Source: Haemaphysalis longicornis | Taxonomy: Eukaryota; Arthropoda; Arachnida; Ixodida; Ixodidae | Direction: 5' to 3' | Assembly (NCBI GenBank): GCA_013339765.2 | Contig: CM023453.1 | Location: 33,078,468 to 33,142,467 of the forward strand | DNA: 64,000 nt | Part shown: positions 49,901-58,537 of the stretch, one piece after another | How positions within the stretch are numbered: the first letter of the stretch is position 1 | Layout of the letters: every line of letters begins with the position of its first letter | Program-made: the position numbers and the translations under genes | The notes under the pieces: model-generated | The model's input: only the letters and a program-made list of their open reading frames with translations | What the model was told of the DNA's origin: nothing | Database searches by the model: none

Positions 49901-51169
49901 CCTTGCTAGTTCGCCCTCCGTGCGGTCCGCAACGTCGCTCCCGTCTGCACATACCACCCCTTTCATCTCGGCTCCCGCCCTAAGACGCTCCCACGCCTCT
50001 TCCGAGAGCAGACAATCGGTCTGAGAAACCAACCTGTCCGTCAGCGCGCAAAGTACCGGCACCACCTCTTTAATGTCCGAAAACACGCCGACCTCGCGCG
50101 TTATCGTCAACGGAACCACCGCGAGCTTTGCCACTACCTTCTCTCCGAATGCGGAAGTCAAGTTGATTGTCCCGTGAGGCTCGACTAGCTCCGGTGGCAG
50201 CGCGCTTTCTCTAACGACAGTTATCTCCGCTCCCGTGTCCAGAATTGCGTCGATCTTCCTGCCATGGCAGCCCAAGCTCACGGGCTTAAGCTCGCTGTGG
50301 CCTGCACACGCTTCATTCGTTGCAACTCTGGCCGACAAGCTATTTCCTTTTCCTTCCGAGGCCCCTGCCGTCAGTTTGTTGACATTGTGCGGGCATTTCG
50401 CTTTTAGGTGGTCCCTTGAACCACACCCGAAGCAGGCTCCCCACTTTTTTCGCACGTCGGTGCTCTGTTTCACCGCGCCCGGTTTTGGCGGCGGTCCACT
50501 TGAAGTTACTCCCTGCGAGGCCGGTGCATGCCGTACCTTTGTTTCCGGCTTCTTAGCTGCGCCGTCCCTTCCCTCTGCATCCTCAAAAGTCTGCAGTAGG
50601 CTTGCCAAAGCTGAGGCCTTCTTCCAGCCTTCCCCTTCTTGAAGGGTTACGTAGCGCAGCGCGGACTCGGCCAGGTTATTTTTTAGCTGGTCGGCCACCA
50701 GCAGCTCGATCACCTCCTCGAACGACTTCACGTTTCTGGCCTCGAGGTAGAAATGAAGGTAACTCTGGAGTCGCGTCGCGAATTGTCTCCACCCTTCACT
50801 TGCGCGTTTCCTCGCCCCAAGAAACCTCCGCTGGTATTCCCCGGCTGACAATTTCAGCTCCTCCAGCACTGTCTTTTTGAGAACCTCATACTCACTATGC
50901 TGGGATGGAGTAAGCCGCGTCGAAACAAAGGGAACCTTTTCCGCTATAAGCGGAAAGACAATTTTGCCCCACAACTCCCTCGGCGCGGCGTATGCCTCAA
51001 GCGTATTTTCCACGGACTCAAACCAGATCGGCACTTCCGCTTCTGAAGGGAATTTCGGCACTACTCCCGAGACGAGTTTTGAAAAATGCCGGAGTTCGCT
51101 GCGCGTGTCCTGTCCGCCCGAGTCGCCGGAGCTCACGCCTGGTTCAGAACTCCTTTTCAGTTCTCTCAA
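46955..51169 (-). CDS. Gag-Pol polyprotein of a Ty3/gypsy LTR retrotransposon with integrase before RT (Gmr1-type order)
   Basis: One uninterrupted 1404-codon frame. Residues about 30-200 look like a retrotransposon Gag. A CX2CX4HX4C zinc knuckle follows (C246, C249, H254, C259). The aspartic protease has LDTGAE with D311. The integrase zinc finger (H535, H542, CxxC at 572-575) leads to a D,D(35)E core (D605, D665, E701) and a GPY/F-like tail (about 825-880). Reverse transcriptase follows with D1052 and YLDD at 1113-1116, then RNase H (D1264, E1304/E1306, D1331). The integrase therefore precedes RT, unlike ordinary Ty3/gypsy elements but as in Gmr1-like elements. RT motifs (VDYRRLN, MPFGLKNA) and RNase H motifs (SDHNPL) are gypsy-like, not copia. 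The stop is TGA at 46955-46957. The first codon in this interval is TTG, not a true start; the Gag N-terminus lies upstream in another frame (51164-51311). No premature stop: possibly functional apart from that shift. Confidence 0.95.
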   Translation of the reverse strand: MRELKRSSEPGVSSGDSGGQDTRSELRHFSKLVSGVVPKFPSEAEVPIWFESVENTLEAYAAPRELWGKIVFPLIAEKVPFVSTRLTPSQHSEYEVLKKTVLEELKLSAGEYQRRFLGARKRASEGWRQFATRLQSYLHFYLEARNVKSFEEVIELLVADQLKNNLAESALRYVTLQEGEGWKKASALASLLQTFEDAEGRDGAAKKPETKVRHAPASQGVTSSGPPPKPGAVKQSTDVRKKWGACFGCGSRDHLKAKCPHNVNKLTAGASEGKGNSLSARVATNEACAGHSELKPVSLGCHGRKIDAILDTGAEITVVRESALPPELVEPHGTINLTSAFGEKVVAKLAVVPLTITREVGVFSDIKEVVPVLCALTDRLVSQTDCLLSEEAWERLRAGAEMKGVVCADGSDVADRTEGELARLVDDERSAEGSVQVAIGQIATRAKGGQDAGSEEQCSETTHDGNGERSSSERFRAEQQSDATLQAAWENAKRGKGRMVVVDGILYHRDKLLGQAVMQLVLPESRRGDVLRMAHESNWAGHLGFRKTKARIKYSFFWPAIEGDVRRYCASCHACQTRSDLRTADRIPIEPLARPRYPFERVNVDVIGPLQPPSGRGHKYALCIIDLCTRWPEVVCLRSLSARATCDALLRVFSSTGIPEVIASDCGTNFTAELTQEFLKRLGCSPRFSTPGHPESNGAVERWNRTFKNMLYHTIQKEGRDWDKAVPFLLWAYREVPHDTTGVSPFEMVYGRPPSGPLAVVKRALTGEMPALADLGPSPSAYMKELKERLEQAAQTAELVGSRQQNAYAKQFNKRATSKSFQEGDAVLVFDDDRPGKMFPKWKGPGRVTERYREHSYFVEMPEGNRRLVHASKLRPYNSRVMQIGVAFEEDEAFGEVECAPRSGKGGSADMTLLGNLLGHLEKNESGQIRKVFAEYSGLFDDRLGVARVREHDVVLQEGFTLKPCKPYRIPIALKGEVGAQLDELLDRDLIFPCESPHAHSIVCVAKKDGSVRICVDYRRLNAGTVPDAYPMTLQQELIMNVGQANYITLLDLRRGYWQVPLAPAARSLTAFTCHRGQFAWKVMPFGLKNAAQTFQRAMNELLHPHSEYACAYLDDIAVFSETLSEHVQHLRAVFAALDRARLKVKLEKCQVARGSIRYLGHIVGSGAHAPDPDKLAAIRGLKEPTTKRELRSVLGLCGYYRSYVPNYAEVARPLTELTGKGIPNKIPWSAEADSAFQRLKAALCEATALATPKPDAPFLLSTDASAFAAGACLSQRAEDGSERPIAFASHKFTPTQARWSTIEREAFAVIWGLKKFDIWLFGAQVTVISDHNPLSFLTLSTPQGAKLTRWALALQRYNVVVQHRKGSDHSNADALSRVPNACWEAGGSVGGLAGGEKDPLKEK

Positions 51170-51311
51170 GCTCGATCTGCCGCTCGAGTACCAAGCGTCT
51201 CTCCTGTTCGATTTTGAGTTCAGTTTCCAATTTTTTCATTTGCATTTCCGCTTCGGACGCCACTGGCTCAGGTGGACTCCGCCCTTCCGCACCTTCATCT
51301 TCGTTACCCAT
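51164..51311 (-). CDS. N-terminal Gag segment, one frame off from the main Gag-Pol frame
   Basis: An ATG at 51309-51311 (reverse strand) starts MGNEDEGAEGRSPPEP and runs into a charged heptad-like stretch rich in K, E, L and R, which predicts a coiled coil. The frame ends at a TGA at 51144-51146. The main Gag-Pol frame becomes open near 51169 with an overlapping similar composition (RELKRSS). A length change in the short GAGAGA run at about 51160-51168 would fuse the two. It could be sequence error, a mutation in this copy, or much less likely programmed frameshifting. N-terminal coiled coils are known in Gag proteins of several gypsy lineages. Confidence 0.6.
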
Positions 51312-51905
51312 GATGGGCTCCCCTCGTTTGTCCGGATTCAAGTGGGCAAAACGCGTGAGCATGCGTTTTACGGGCTCTTGTTGGGTGGCAGTGATCGCGA
51401 CCCAGCGGAAGACAAAAAGGACTCACCCAGTGTCGATCCGATGTGGCCGCCTGCCTCGTCCGCCGTTTCCGCGCAACTGTCCGACCTCTCCCTCAGATTC
51501 GGCAGGTCTGCGATGCCTGTTGGCGCTCCTTCGCCTTCGCCGAGGCGGTGTCGTTCACAGTCCGTCGGTCTGCGGTGACTGCCGGCCTCCTTCGCTACCG
51601 CAAAGACTCGCCGTCTCCGTCGGCCGCTCCTCCGCAACTCTCCCAGCTGCTCCGCTAGTCGCCTGGAGTTTCCGGTTGCCTGCAGGTGCTCCTTCACCTG
51701 GCTGCAACCCAGTCGTCGCTCCTCCGTCGGCGTCGTGACGACTCCGGTGCTGTCGATCGCACCCAGCAAGTTCGGGTTAAACTCGCCCTTCCCGCTTCGG
51801 CACGTGCTCCTTGGATTGGCAGAGCCCTCCGCCCGTGGCCGATGCGTCTATCCTCCGTTCTCGTTCCCTGGTCGTCTCGCCAAGCAGGATCTTGCCGACT
51901 GCGCC
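51312..51905 (-). other. 5' leader of the LTR element
   Basis: Untranslated leader between the 5' LTR and the first Gag ATG. It is GC-rich with many CTC/TCC runs on the + strand. It contains an open frame (51368-51769, reverse strand, 133 codons) with no family resemblance and low-complexity arginine/glutamate content; I treat it as chance. Confidence 0.6.
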
Positions 51906-51906
51906 A
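51886..51906 (-). promoter_or_regulatory. Putative primer-binding site of the LTR element
   Basis: In element orientation the internal region begins GGCGCAGTCGG right at the 5' LTR. With the last LTR base T this reads TGGCGCAGTCGG, which starts with the TGG expected for pairing with a tRNA 3' CCA end. So the primer site seems to overlap the LTR by one base. The tRNA species cannot be named from memory. Confidence 0.6.
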
Positions 51907-52549
51907 GTAATGTCTCGTTCTTCTCCAATTCGCCTCCTTGCGAGGCGGGCGTTGGTGACCCTTGGAGTTCCTGCCAGCCCTGCGCTGCGTTTAGTGCAGC
52001 GCTGCGGCTGTGATGAAGGCGACGACCCGTTGAGACGAAACGAAAACTTGTATTTACACTTTTTACAGTTGGTTACAAAGAGGATACATTGAGGCCGTTG
52101 GTCGCTATGTGCCCGCGGCACCCCGTCAGAGACGAGCCACAACTCAACCCGGTCTGTCCGATGAGCGCATGCTTGCAATCGAAGAAACCTCGCATCCGGG
52201 GGAGGAGGTCGCGCTCGCTCCGACCGCGTTCCCACGCACCTGCACTGTTGCGGGCCCTTCGTCCAAGGGCGCGCAACCATACGCGCCACTCAAACCAAAC
52301 GCACGTGCACAACGATATCCGACGCCTCAACCTAGCGCTAGCTTCGGCCCGGCCGCACACTGCATCCGCCGCGCGAAATACGAAGCGCGGTCATCCACCC
52401 AGCAGCTCCCTCGACTGCCTCCATCTGGCACGCAAGGCCGAAACACGGCGCACAAGGGGGGGGGGGCTCTACGCCCGCGAGGCCGTTGCCCTGTTGCCTG
52501 CCTGGGCATGAAATTAGGGCAATAATGACGGGATCACCCGACCCTTACA
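51906..52549 (-). repeat. 5' LTR of the Gmr1-type element
   Basis: A 644-bp direct repeat of 45971-46613. On the reverse strand it runs from TGTAAGGGTCGG to CATTACT. It contains a G run (11 G on the + strand) that is 13 G followed by A in the partner LTR. Other visible differences are two single substitutions and one short replaced block near its left end. The polyadenylation and promoter signals are not obvious. Confidence 0.93.
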
Positions 52550-53315
52550 GGTGTGTACTCACATCTGTATAAATCTTAGAGGAACCGAATTTCCTGCTGA
52601 TTCACTTGGATTATTTTTGTGCTTCCTCCGATAGACGTCCTGACGTTCAGCAAACACCTTTTTGGTAGGAGTTTTTACTGATTCACCCTGTATACGCTGC
52701 AGACTCGTTTCCGCTGTGGAGCCACAACCTTCTACATTAAGCCAAACCCTTGTTACAGAGTCGTCGTTCTGTGGTTAGTCTACCTACGTAAGAAACCAAA
52801 CTAAACAAAAAAGAGGAAAAGAGCGCAGCAGGAAGGAAACGTTACCACGTGGAGGCCGAAATAAGGAGCGTTAACGAGATCGCTTGTAAGCTGTGGGATA
52901 ACCTTCTTAGCAGGCGATGTTGGTCTGGGGCACACACCTTTCAACACCGCAATCACTGGCAGGCACGACGTTAGGACGATATTATGGTGAATGCGTCGCT
53001 ACACTGCATGACTTCGGTCAAGATATGGTTCCGAGATAGAGTATATTGTTTCCCATGTCCTCTTAGCGAATGCCCCTAAGTGACTTCTTTCCAGTGGCGA
53101 AATGTTTAAGAGATCCAACGACTATTGAAAGTTCGCAGTCTGGCAACGGGGGAGAAGTTATCCAATTGAGCAGTTTATTTAAATTAAAAAAATAGCAGGG
53201 GCTTAGCTAGGCTATGCCAGGATATACGTAGCGTGAGCTAAGGTTCAGCTGGTTATTCTTAGCTTTCCTGGTTGTTTAGAATTAGCTGAATATTATGCTT
53301 ACTGCTGCTAAAACG

Positions 53316-53393
53316 ATTTCCAATCCAATCCAGTCCAATCCAATCCAATCCAATCCAGTCCAGTCCAGTCCAGTCCAGTCCAGTCCAGTCCTG
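53316..53393 (+). repeat. Pentanucleotide repeat (AATCC then AGTCC)n
   Basis: AATCC units change to AGTCC units along the array. A second array of the same unit, partly inverted (ggattggattgg), lies at about 53610-53692. Confidence 0.9.
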
Positions 53394-53607
53394 TCACTGC
53401 TCCTAGGGCATGCGCAGCACGGCTCTCCAGGAGCCTCGCGAAACGGCTATCAAGCGGCTCCTGCACAGCGTCAGACGTGGCTACTGCGCAACGGAGGCGC
53501 ACAGCTGGGCACGCGCCGGCGCCAGTGCGTCTGCCGCGACTATGACGTCACTCCTCTGGAATGCGCAGACCTGCAAATGTGCAGACCCAATTCTCTACAA
53601 ACCCGTT

Positions 53608-53692
53608 CTCCAATTGGATTGGATTGGAATACAATTTAATTTAATCCAATCAAATCCAAATTCAGTCTAATCCAATCCAATCCAATTCAATG
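53608..53692. repeat. Second AATCC pentanucleotide array with inverted start
   Basis: Starts ccaattggattggattgg and continues aatccaatc, so the unit changes strand within the array. Confidence 0.8.
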
Positions 53693-55197
53693 CTTCTCAC
53701 GCTTGCGCAGCACGGCCCTTCAAGGTCCACGCGAAACTGCTCAACCTCGGCCAGCTTACCCTACAAACGCTGTTTTTCGGACGACCGTAGCATAACGGCG
53801 TGTAAACAGGGCGGTGCTGGCCGTCTTGCTCTTGCTTTGCATCTCCGTGACGGCTGCGGAACCCTCGTGAGAAAATGACAAGCGAAAAGGCTCAGTAATT
53901 GAGCGTCACGATGGTTCGTTTGTCCTTTGCTTCGAAAGTGACGCGCCGAGTAAAGACAATTGTGGCGCCTGGTTTTCCAAGCCGGCGAAGACGGCTGTGA
54001 CGGCGCTCTCTTCGAGACGAGAAGTGTCGCGTTGCTCGCGGTTTATAGCCCGGCAAGGTAACTACCGCGTGGTTGTACAAGGGGAATTAAAAGAAATGCG
54101 AACAACGAAGCGCACGGCCTCCGACACATGCTGCACCATCTGGCTACAAAGTCAGTAAACTGCGCGCATGCGCACTTCTACGAGAGCGTTCGAGAGTGTG
54201 GCCTACATTTATGGGAAATGCTTGATCAAGAAGCGGTGCCGGTCGTTTATTTTAAGGTGCCTTTTCACTCTGCGTCGCAACTGAGCTGGATGATCGTTGA
54301 AGGGCGTCATGCTAGCTGCAATCAGCCTGCTGCGCGCCTGGCTCCTGAATGTAGTAGATGACAGGATTCTCAGTGGCGAGAGAGCATAAAAAGACGCCTA
54401 AAAATAAATGAACGGCGTCGCTTCTTTATTAAGCACTTCCCCTAACAGTTTGCAATGCTCTCAAACCTTCTGAAGGAACTATTCATGCGCGCAGTTTACT
54501 AACAGTTCAACCAGACGGTGCGGCATGCGTCGGATTTTGTTTGCTCCGATCGTATTTCTTTTAATCAGCCCTGTACAGCCGCTCGCTACCGCAACATGCA
54601 GGGCGAAAGACAACAACATACGCTGAACGCTGTCAGAGAAAACAATTTATCGCGGTCCCTAAAGTTTGCAGAGCACTTAAGATTTGCCTTTAAGCGTGGA
54701 ACGCGATATCCCTATCAGTGCGCATTCGCATCGTGTGAAAGCTTTCCGAGCGGTGAAAACTTTCCGCCCCTTCTTGCACGCCATCTGTTGGGGCAGTGCC
54801 TTACGATCCCACGGGTTCCAGCGATCACCAAAAGATGGCGCTACGCGAGTTGTCCCTCCCGCCGCATTTTCCGCTTACGGTCAACGCCGCCGTCTTTTCT
54901 ACGACACGGGGTCCTTAACGCTACGCGTTGAAAGGTGCCGAATTATAAATAATCAAAACAGAAAAAAAGGCAAGCAACATCGCAATCCGCGGCGAACAGT
55001 TTCTTTAGTAAGCGCTATTTCTTTCGGTCAGTGCCCTCCTTCGTGGATGAAGATATAATTACTCGCTACACACGCGTTGCGGCACAGCAACCCTTTCACG
55101 AGTGACATTGAATTTTACGTCCTGAAACCGAGACACACAAGAAGCGTGAGCACCCCAGACCTGTGTTCAATGCACGTTGTGACAACGGAGTTCCCTG

Positions 55198-55680
55198 GGA
55201 AAAACTAAATGTTTTTTTTTTATAATTGCTGAATTTACAGAGTAGTAAGAATTCAGCAGAAAAAGACGGCAAAGAAATTTTCTTTAGTTTGTCGTATTTT
55301 CGCGTGTCGTACTGCCGTCTTGTCGTATTCTTGTCATGTCGTGATTCTGATGCTCGGTCGTGTGTGGTATGCCTGCCCTGATTTTGATGTTCCGTCGTGC
55401 CGAATTCCTGTCTTGCCGTGATCCTGATCTTGAAGTCCTGTCTTGCCGTGATCTTGCCGTGATCCCGATGTGATCGTGACGTCATCAAACCATGTGCAAC
55501 TCAGTAGTTGCACATGGTTTGAATGTTATTGCCCATTATGAAGAGTGTCGTAAATGGCAGTTCTGCTGTGACCACAGAAATGTTTGTCGTTGAAAAAATT
55601 ACTTTGTCGTTGTTGTGATTTTAGACTGGGAAGTAACTAAATATTTTTATAATTGCTAAATTAACTGAGTAATAAGCACA
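55198..55680. repeat. Repeat-rich block with direct flanking repeats and a hairpin
   Basis: Direct repeats (core taactaaat...ttataattgctgaatt) at 55205-55252 and 55635-55680 flank degenerate tgtcgtg / cttgccgtgatc repeats and a perfect 17-bp stem hairpin at 55485-55522 (loop cagt). Confidence 0.6.
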
Positions 55681-55837
55681 CTGCGCGTAACTGTGTAACC
55701 AGAGTAATTAATGAAGGAGAAATATAATATGCTATCATAGCATTGCGATGGAAATGATGTGATATCCATTTCTGCAAGCCTGGAATGAAAAGGTGTGACG
55801 AAAATGTAAACCTTAACGCACAATACTGCAAATTTTA

Positions 55838-56269
55838 CCGTATTTTCGCGCGTATAACGCGTACCAAAATGCAATGCGAAAATTTCAGTGGCAAATTATG
55901 GGTTCGAATAATACCCGGGTTCTTTTGTTTAGTGCAGCTTCACGGCAATGCGCGTTCTGCCGTGAAGCTTCAACGCAGTAACACTGACTATGCCTTCTAT
56001 GCCAGAGATTTCGCTAGCGATAGCTCTAGCGAGAGCAGTGACAATGAGTTAATTGTGACTTTCGCCTTGCAGTCAGTATATTCTACTTGCTAAATATACG
56101 CTTTTTCTGTCTACATAGTATGTGATGTATTGCTTGAGCATAGCTCTGGTGCAGCCTTTCCTGTATCAAATGTGCGGGAAATACGCAAGGATTTTTTTTT
56201 CTTTTCCGGTAGGCTGAACGTATGGGTACGGATTATATGCAGGGGCGGTTTATACGCGCGAAAATACGG
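55838..56269. mobile_element. TA-flanked short DNA element with 20-bp inverted termini
   Basis: Termini CCGTATTTTCGCGCGTATAA and its exact reverse complement bound a 432-bp element flanked by TA (also by aatttt). The reverse complement at the right end stops at 56269. An open frame inside includes an acidic DSSSESSDNE stretch, which resembles acidic tails of some pogo-type transposases, but no catalytic motif is present. Confidence 0.65.
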
Positions 56270-56515
56270 TAATTTTTTATATGCGAAGCAATGCCGAGGT
56301 TATAAGGTACGCTTCCCCACGCGCCACGACGGCGCACCGTTATTATTAATGCGCCATGCTGAAAACGGCGAGTTCAGTTTCTGATTTTGCTGTTCCCGTC
56401 TGGTAAGTACCTGTGTGCACACGTTTCGTGGCGTATCGTACGTACGCATGCGCGAGCACCGATGTATGCGCCTGCTTACTTTGGTCGTACCTGCATCCTG
56501 TTTTTTTTTTTTCAG

Positions 56516-56593
56516 ATCACTCAGCTGAAGATCGACAATAATCCGTTCGCGAAAGGTTTCCGCGACACCGGTGCCGGCAAAAAGAGAAAAAAA
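56516..56593 (+). CDS. TBX2: TBX2/3-type T-box gene, exon C (end of T-box)
   Basis: This 26-codon exon encodes the C-terminal end of the T-box: ITQLKIDNNPFAKGFRDTG, followed by a basic AGKKRKK tail that resembles the TGAGKREKK of insect omb. It is intact and in phase 0 with exon B, which lies 48.3 kb upstream. The acceptor is an uninterrupted T run ending in cag (56515) and the donor is GTAAGT at 56594. The helix at NNPFAKGFRD is the conserved minor-groove contact of T-box proteins. The basic tail could serve as nuclear-localisation sequence (inference). The gene continues downstream. Confidence 0.95.
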
Positions 56594-57751
56594 GTAAGTG
56601 TTTATACGTCAGCAGCTGCGTATCTGCTTGTGTCAGTACTGACTCGGCTTATAATGGGCTCATAGATGGCCCTGTTCTACAAACTAGTTAGTTGGTTTAC
56701 TCATCGACGCACAAAAAAAAAAAACTCGATTCAAACACTATCGCACTAAGAGAGAATTGGCCAGCGTAGCTGTGTATGGTGTTTGGTCACAGCCCGAACA
56801 TGCATCGCTCCCGAGGCTTCCCTGTTTCAGTTGGCTCGGGGCTCAAAATCTACTAGTTTCGTATGCACTGCTGCCTCACTGGCATTGCACTATATTTACA
56901 TCACCGGTGTTAACTGTCACTGAAAGTTTCATTTGTCGTAGAGCACCCAAAATTACATCACTCATGAACAAGGTATTACTGATGGCGTCACGTCCGGTTG
57001 TGAAGGTCACCCAGATCGTTAACGATTCGCATCGGCCCCCTTCGCCTATAACGACGAAGACCACTGAACAATGAATGCTATGCGCACAAGTCCCCAATAG
57101 GGAATTTTGGATTAACTGTTTTGTTGCTTGAGCATAGATTGAGCATTTCAGCAAAAATTCTCGCCGTTGATCTGTGGGTGGGTAGGGAGCGACATACGAA
57201 CAGATAACGACAGAGCGCGTACGGGGAGGGGTGACGTCAGCCGAGTCGGCGGCGGCATTGGCTGCCGTGGCCTGCGTTCGCACCGCTGCCGATCTGGTTG
57301 CTAGGATGGCGTCAAGTCGAAGCGGTGCCGGCTCGCTCTTCCCTAGACCCGACACGTCTGTCGCCCGTCGTCTTGAAGCATCCCATAACCGCTTGTACGT
57401 GTTGTAGAGGAGTGTGCGGCGGCGAGTGCAGGGCCGAGCAGGCGCTAAAAGAGGATGGAATGGGATGACGGCGTCGGAAAAGGGGATGGAAGGGAATGGG
57501 AAAAGCGGGAAAAGAGAATGGAATGGGAATGAAGGCGTCGGAATGGCGATACTTGTGGACAACAAGAGGTGCCACGGGTAGTCAATGCCGGTGCTATAGC
57601 GAGCGAACGAGGTCACTGAGGCGGTTGGAACGCAAAGACCGGTTGCCATGGAGTGCGAGGGTCGTGCGGGAAGCGCGTGTGGGCGAGCTTCTAATACCGA
57701 AAGAAGGTGAGCGTTTCGGACTAGCCTCAAGTTCGCGAGCAAGGGAGATGA

Positions 57752-57802
<51 letters not shown>

Positions 57803-58375
57803 AATAATACATAATAATAATAATATAGTGCTTATTGTCTGGGTACAAATACAGCAAAATATACAGCTCGCATAAGCCCACAGGCTTGTGTAAGATGCTC
57901 GCATATTCTTAGATTCACCCATAAACTTCTAGTTTTTGCTTCTTTATTTGGACATCCTTTATATGTCTTTAGTGTCATCTCCCCAGTAGTAGGTACAGTG
58001 TCATTAGCGAGTTTTAGCACAGTGACTAGTTTACGCTACGCTACGGTCGGCGGTAACAGAGACCCGCCTCGCCGAGCACGCGCATTCGTTTCGGTGAGGG
58101 GTGGCCCTCCTCACCGTGCCGGCGCCGCTTGCGATAAGTGGGTTGCGCTTACCCGCCGAACCTAGCGTAGCGCACGCTAGCCGCGACGCTAAAACTCCTT
58201 GTTTCCCAGACGGACCTTCTTTCGGCGCCCGTTTCAGTGCGTTCTTTTCCAGATCCGGCATAGCACATTGATTTGAAGTGCTATTCTCGGCGTGCACGCG
58301 TTGCATACTTATATACGATGCCCTTGCATCCATGGAGTCGTACACGACGTGGCAAAACTGGTTGGGTTTGCGCAG
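56594..58375 (+). other. Intron C-D of the T-box gene
   Basis: From GTAAGT at 56594 to a candidate acceptor at 58375. It holds an AAT microsatellite at 57751-57829. A GC-rich block at about 57200-57700 has degenerate ggaatggg motifs near 57450-57550. An alternative acceptor-like site at 58252 leads into stops in all frames and was rejected. Confidence 0.5.
57751..57829 (+). repeat. (AAT)n microsatellite
   Basis: About 25 AAT units with a few interruptions; it creates an isoleucine run in a spurious reverse-strand frame of 348 codons. Confidence 0.95.
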
Positions 58376-58537
58376 GAGGCTGGGGGAAGGACGTCACACC
58401 CGCTGGGCGGAGGCGACCCGCTGGGACGGTCGCTGCAGGACGGCGACTCGAGCGACGACGACGAAGCAGCTGGATGTCGGGGGCGCCGACGACCTCAGGG
58501 CCAGCCTCAACGGCTCCTGCCTCGTCGGATCCACGAA
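58376..58537 (+). CDS. TBX2: Probable next exon of the T-box gene (acidic linker after the T-box)
   Basis: A GC-rich stretch between a tttgcgcag acceptor (ends 58375) and a GTGAGG donor (58538). Read in phase 0 from exon C it gives PLGRSLQDGDSSDDDEAA, an acidic serine-rich segment of the type found just after the T-box in TBX2/3 proteins. After DDDEAA the first frame becomes arginine-rich; a shift by one base gives DVGGADDLRASLNGSCLVGS, ending in phase 0 at the donor. One more single-base sequence error, like those in exons A and B, would explain this. There is no conserved domain here, so the call rests on position, splice sites, phase and composition. The next exon is not recognised. Confidence 0.5.

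Larger units (their letters stand above)
45971..52549 (-). mobile_element. Complete LTR retrotransposon, Gmr1-type Ty3/gypsy
   Basis: A 6.6-kb element made of two near-identical LTRs around one Gag-Pol frame, transcribed on the minus strand and so antisense to the host T-box gene. It is flanked by the 5-bp direct repeat GGTGT (45966-45970 and 52550-52554), a target-site duplication. The reverse-strand LTR begins TGTAAGG and ends CATTACT rather than the canonical CA. LTR similarity, an open pol frame and intact duplication point to a recent insertion. Confidence 0.95.
52555..55197. other. No gene recognised outside pentanucleotide arrays
   Basis: Right flank of the LTR element. A tcaccctgtata end at 52683-52694 resembles the terminus of the palindromic element at 10983-12070, so a remnant of that family may lie here. 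Confidence 0.4.

Noticed and set aside
46955..51169. Ty1/copia element (because integrase precedes RT)
   Set aside because: RT (YLDD, VDYRRLN), RNase H and integrase GPY-like motifs are Ty3/gypsy type, so the order is Gmr1-like rather than copia.
51368..51769. Extra 133-codon frame in the LTR element leader
   Set aside because: Arginine/glutamate-rich chance frame in GC-rich leader; no resemblance to accessory or envelope proteins.
56876..57922. 348-codon reverse-strand frame
   Set aside because: It is held open by the AAT microsatellite (isoleucine run) and GC-rich sequence; no domain or splice support.
58241..58290. Alternative acceptor for T-box exon D at 58252
   Set aside because: Good acceptor sequence, but all three frames stop within about 30 bases.
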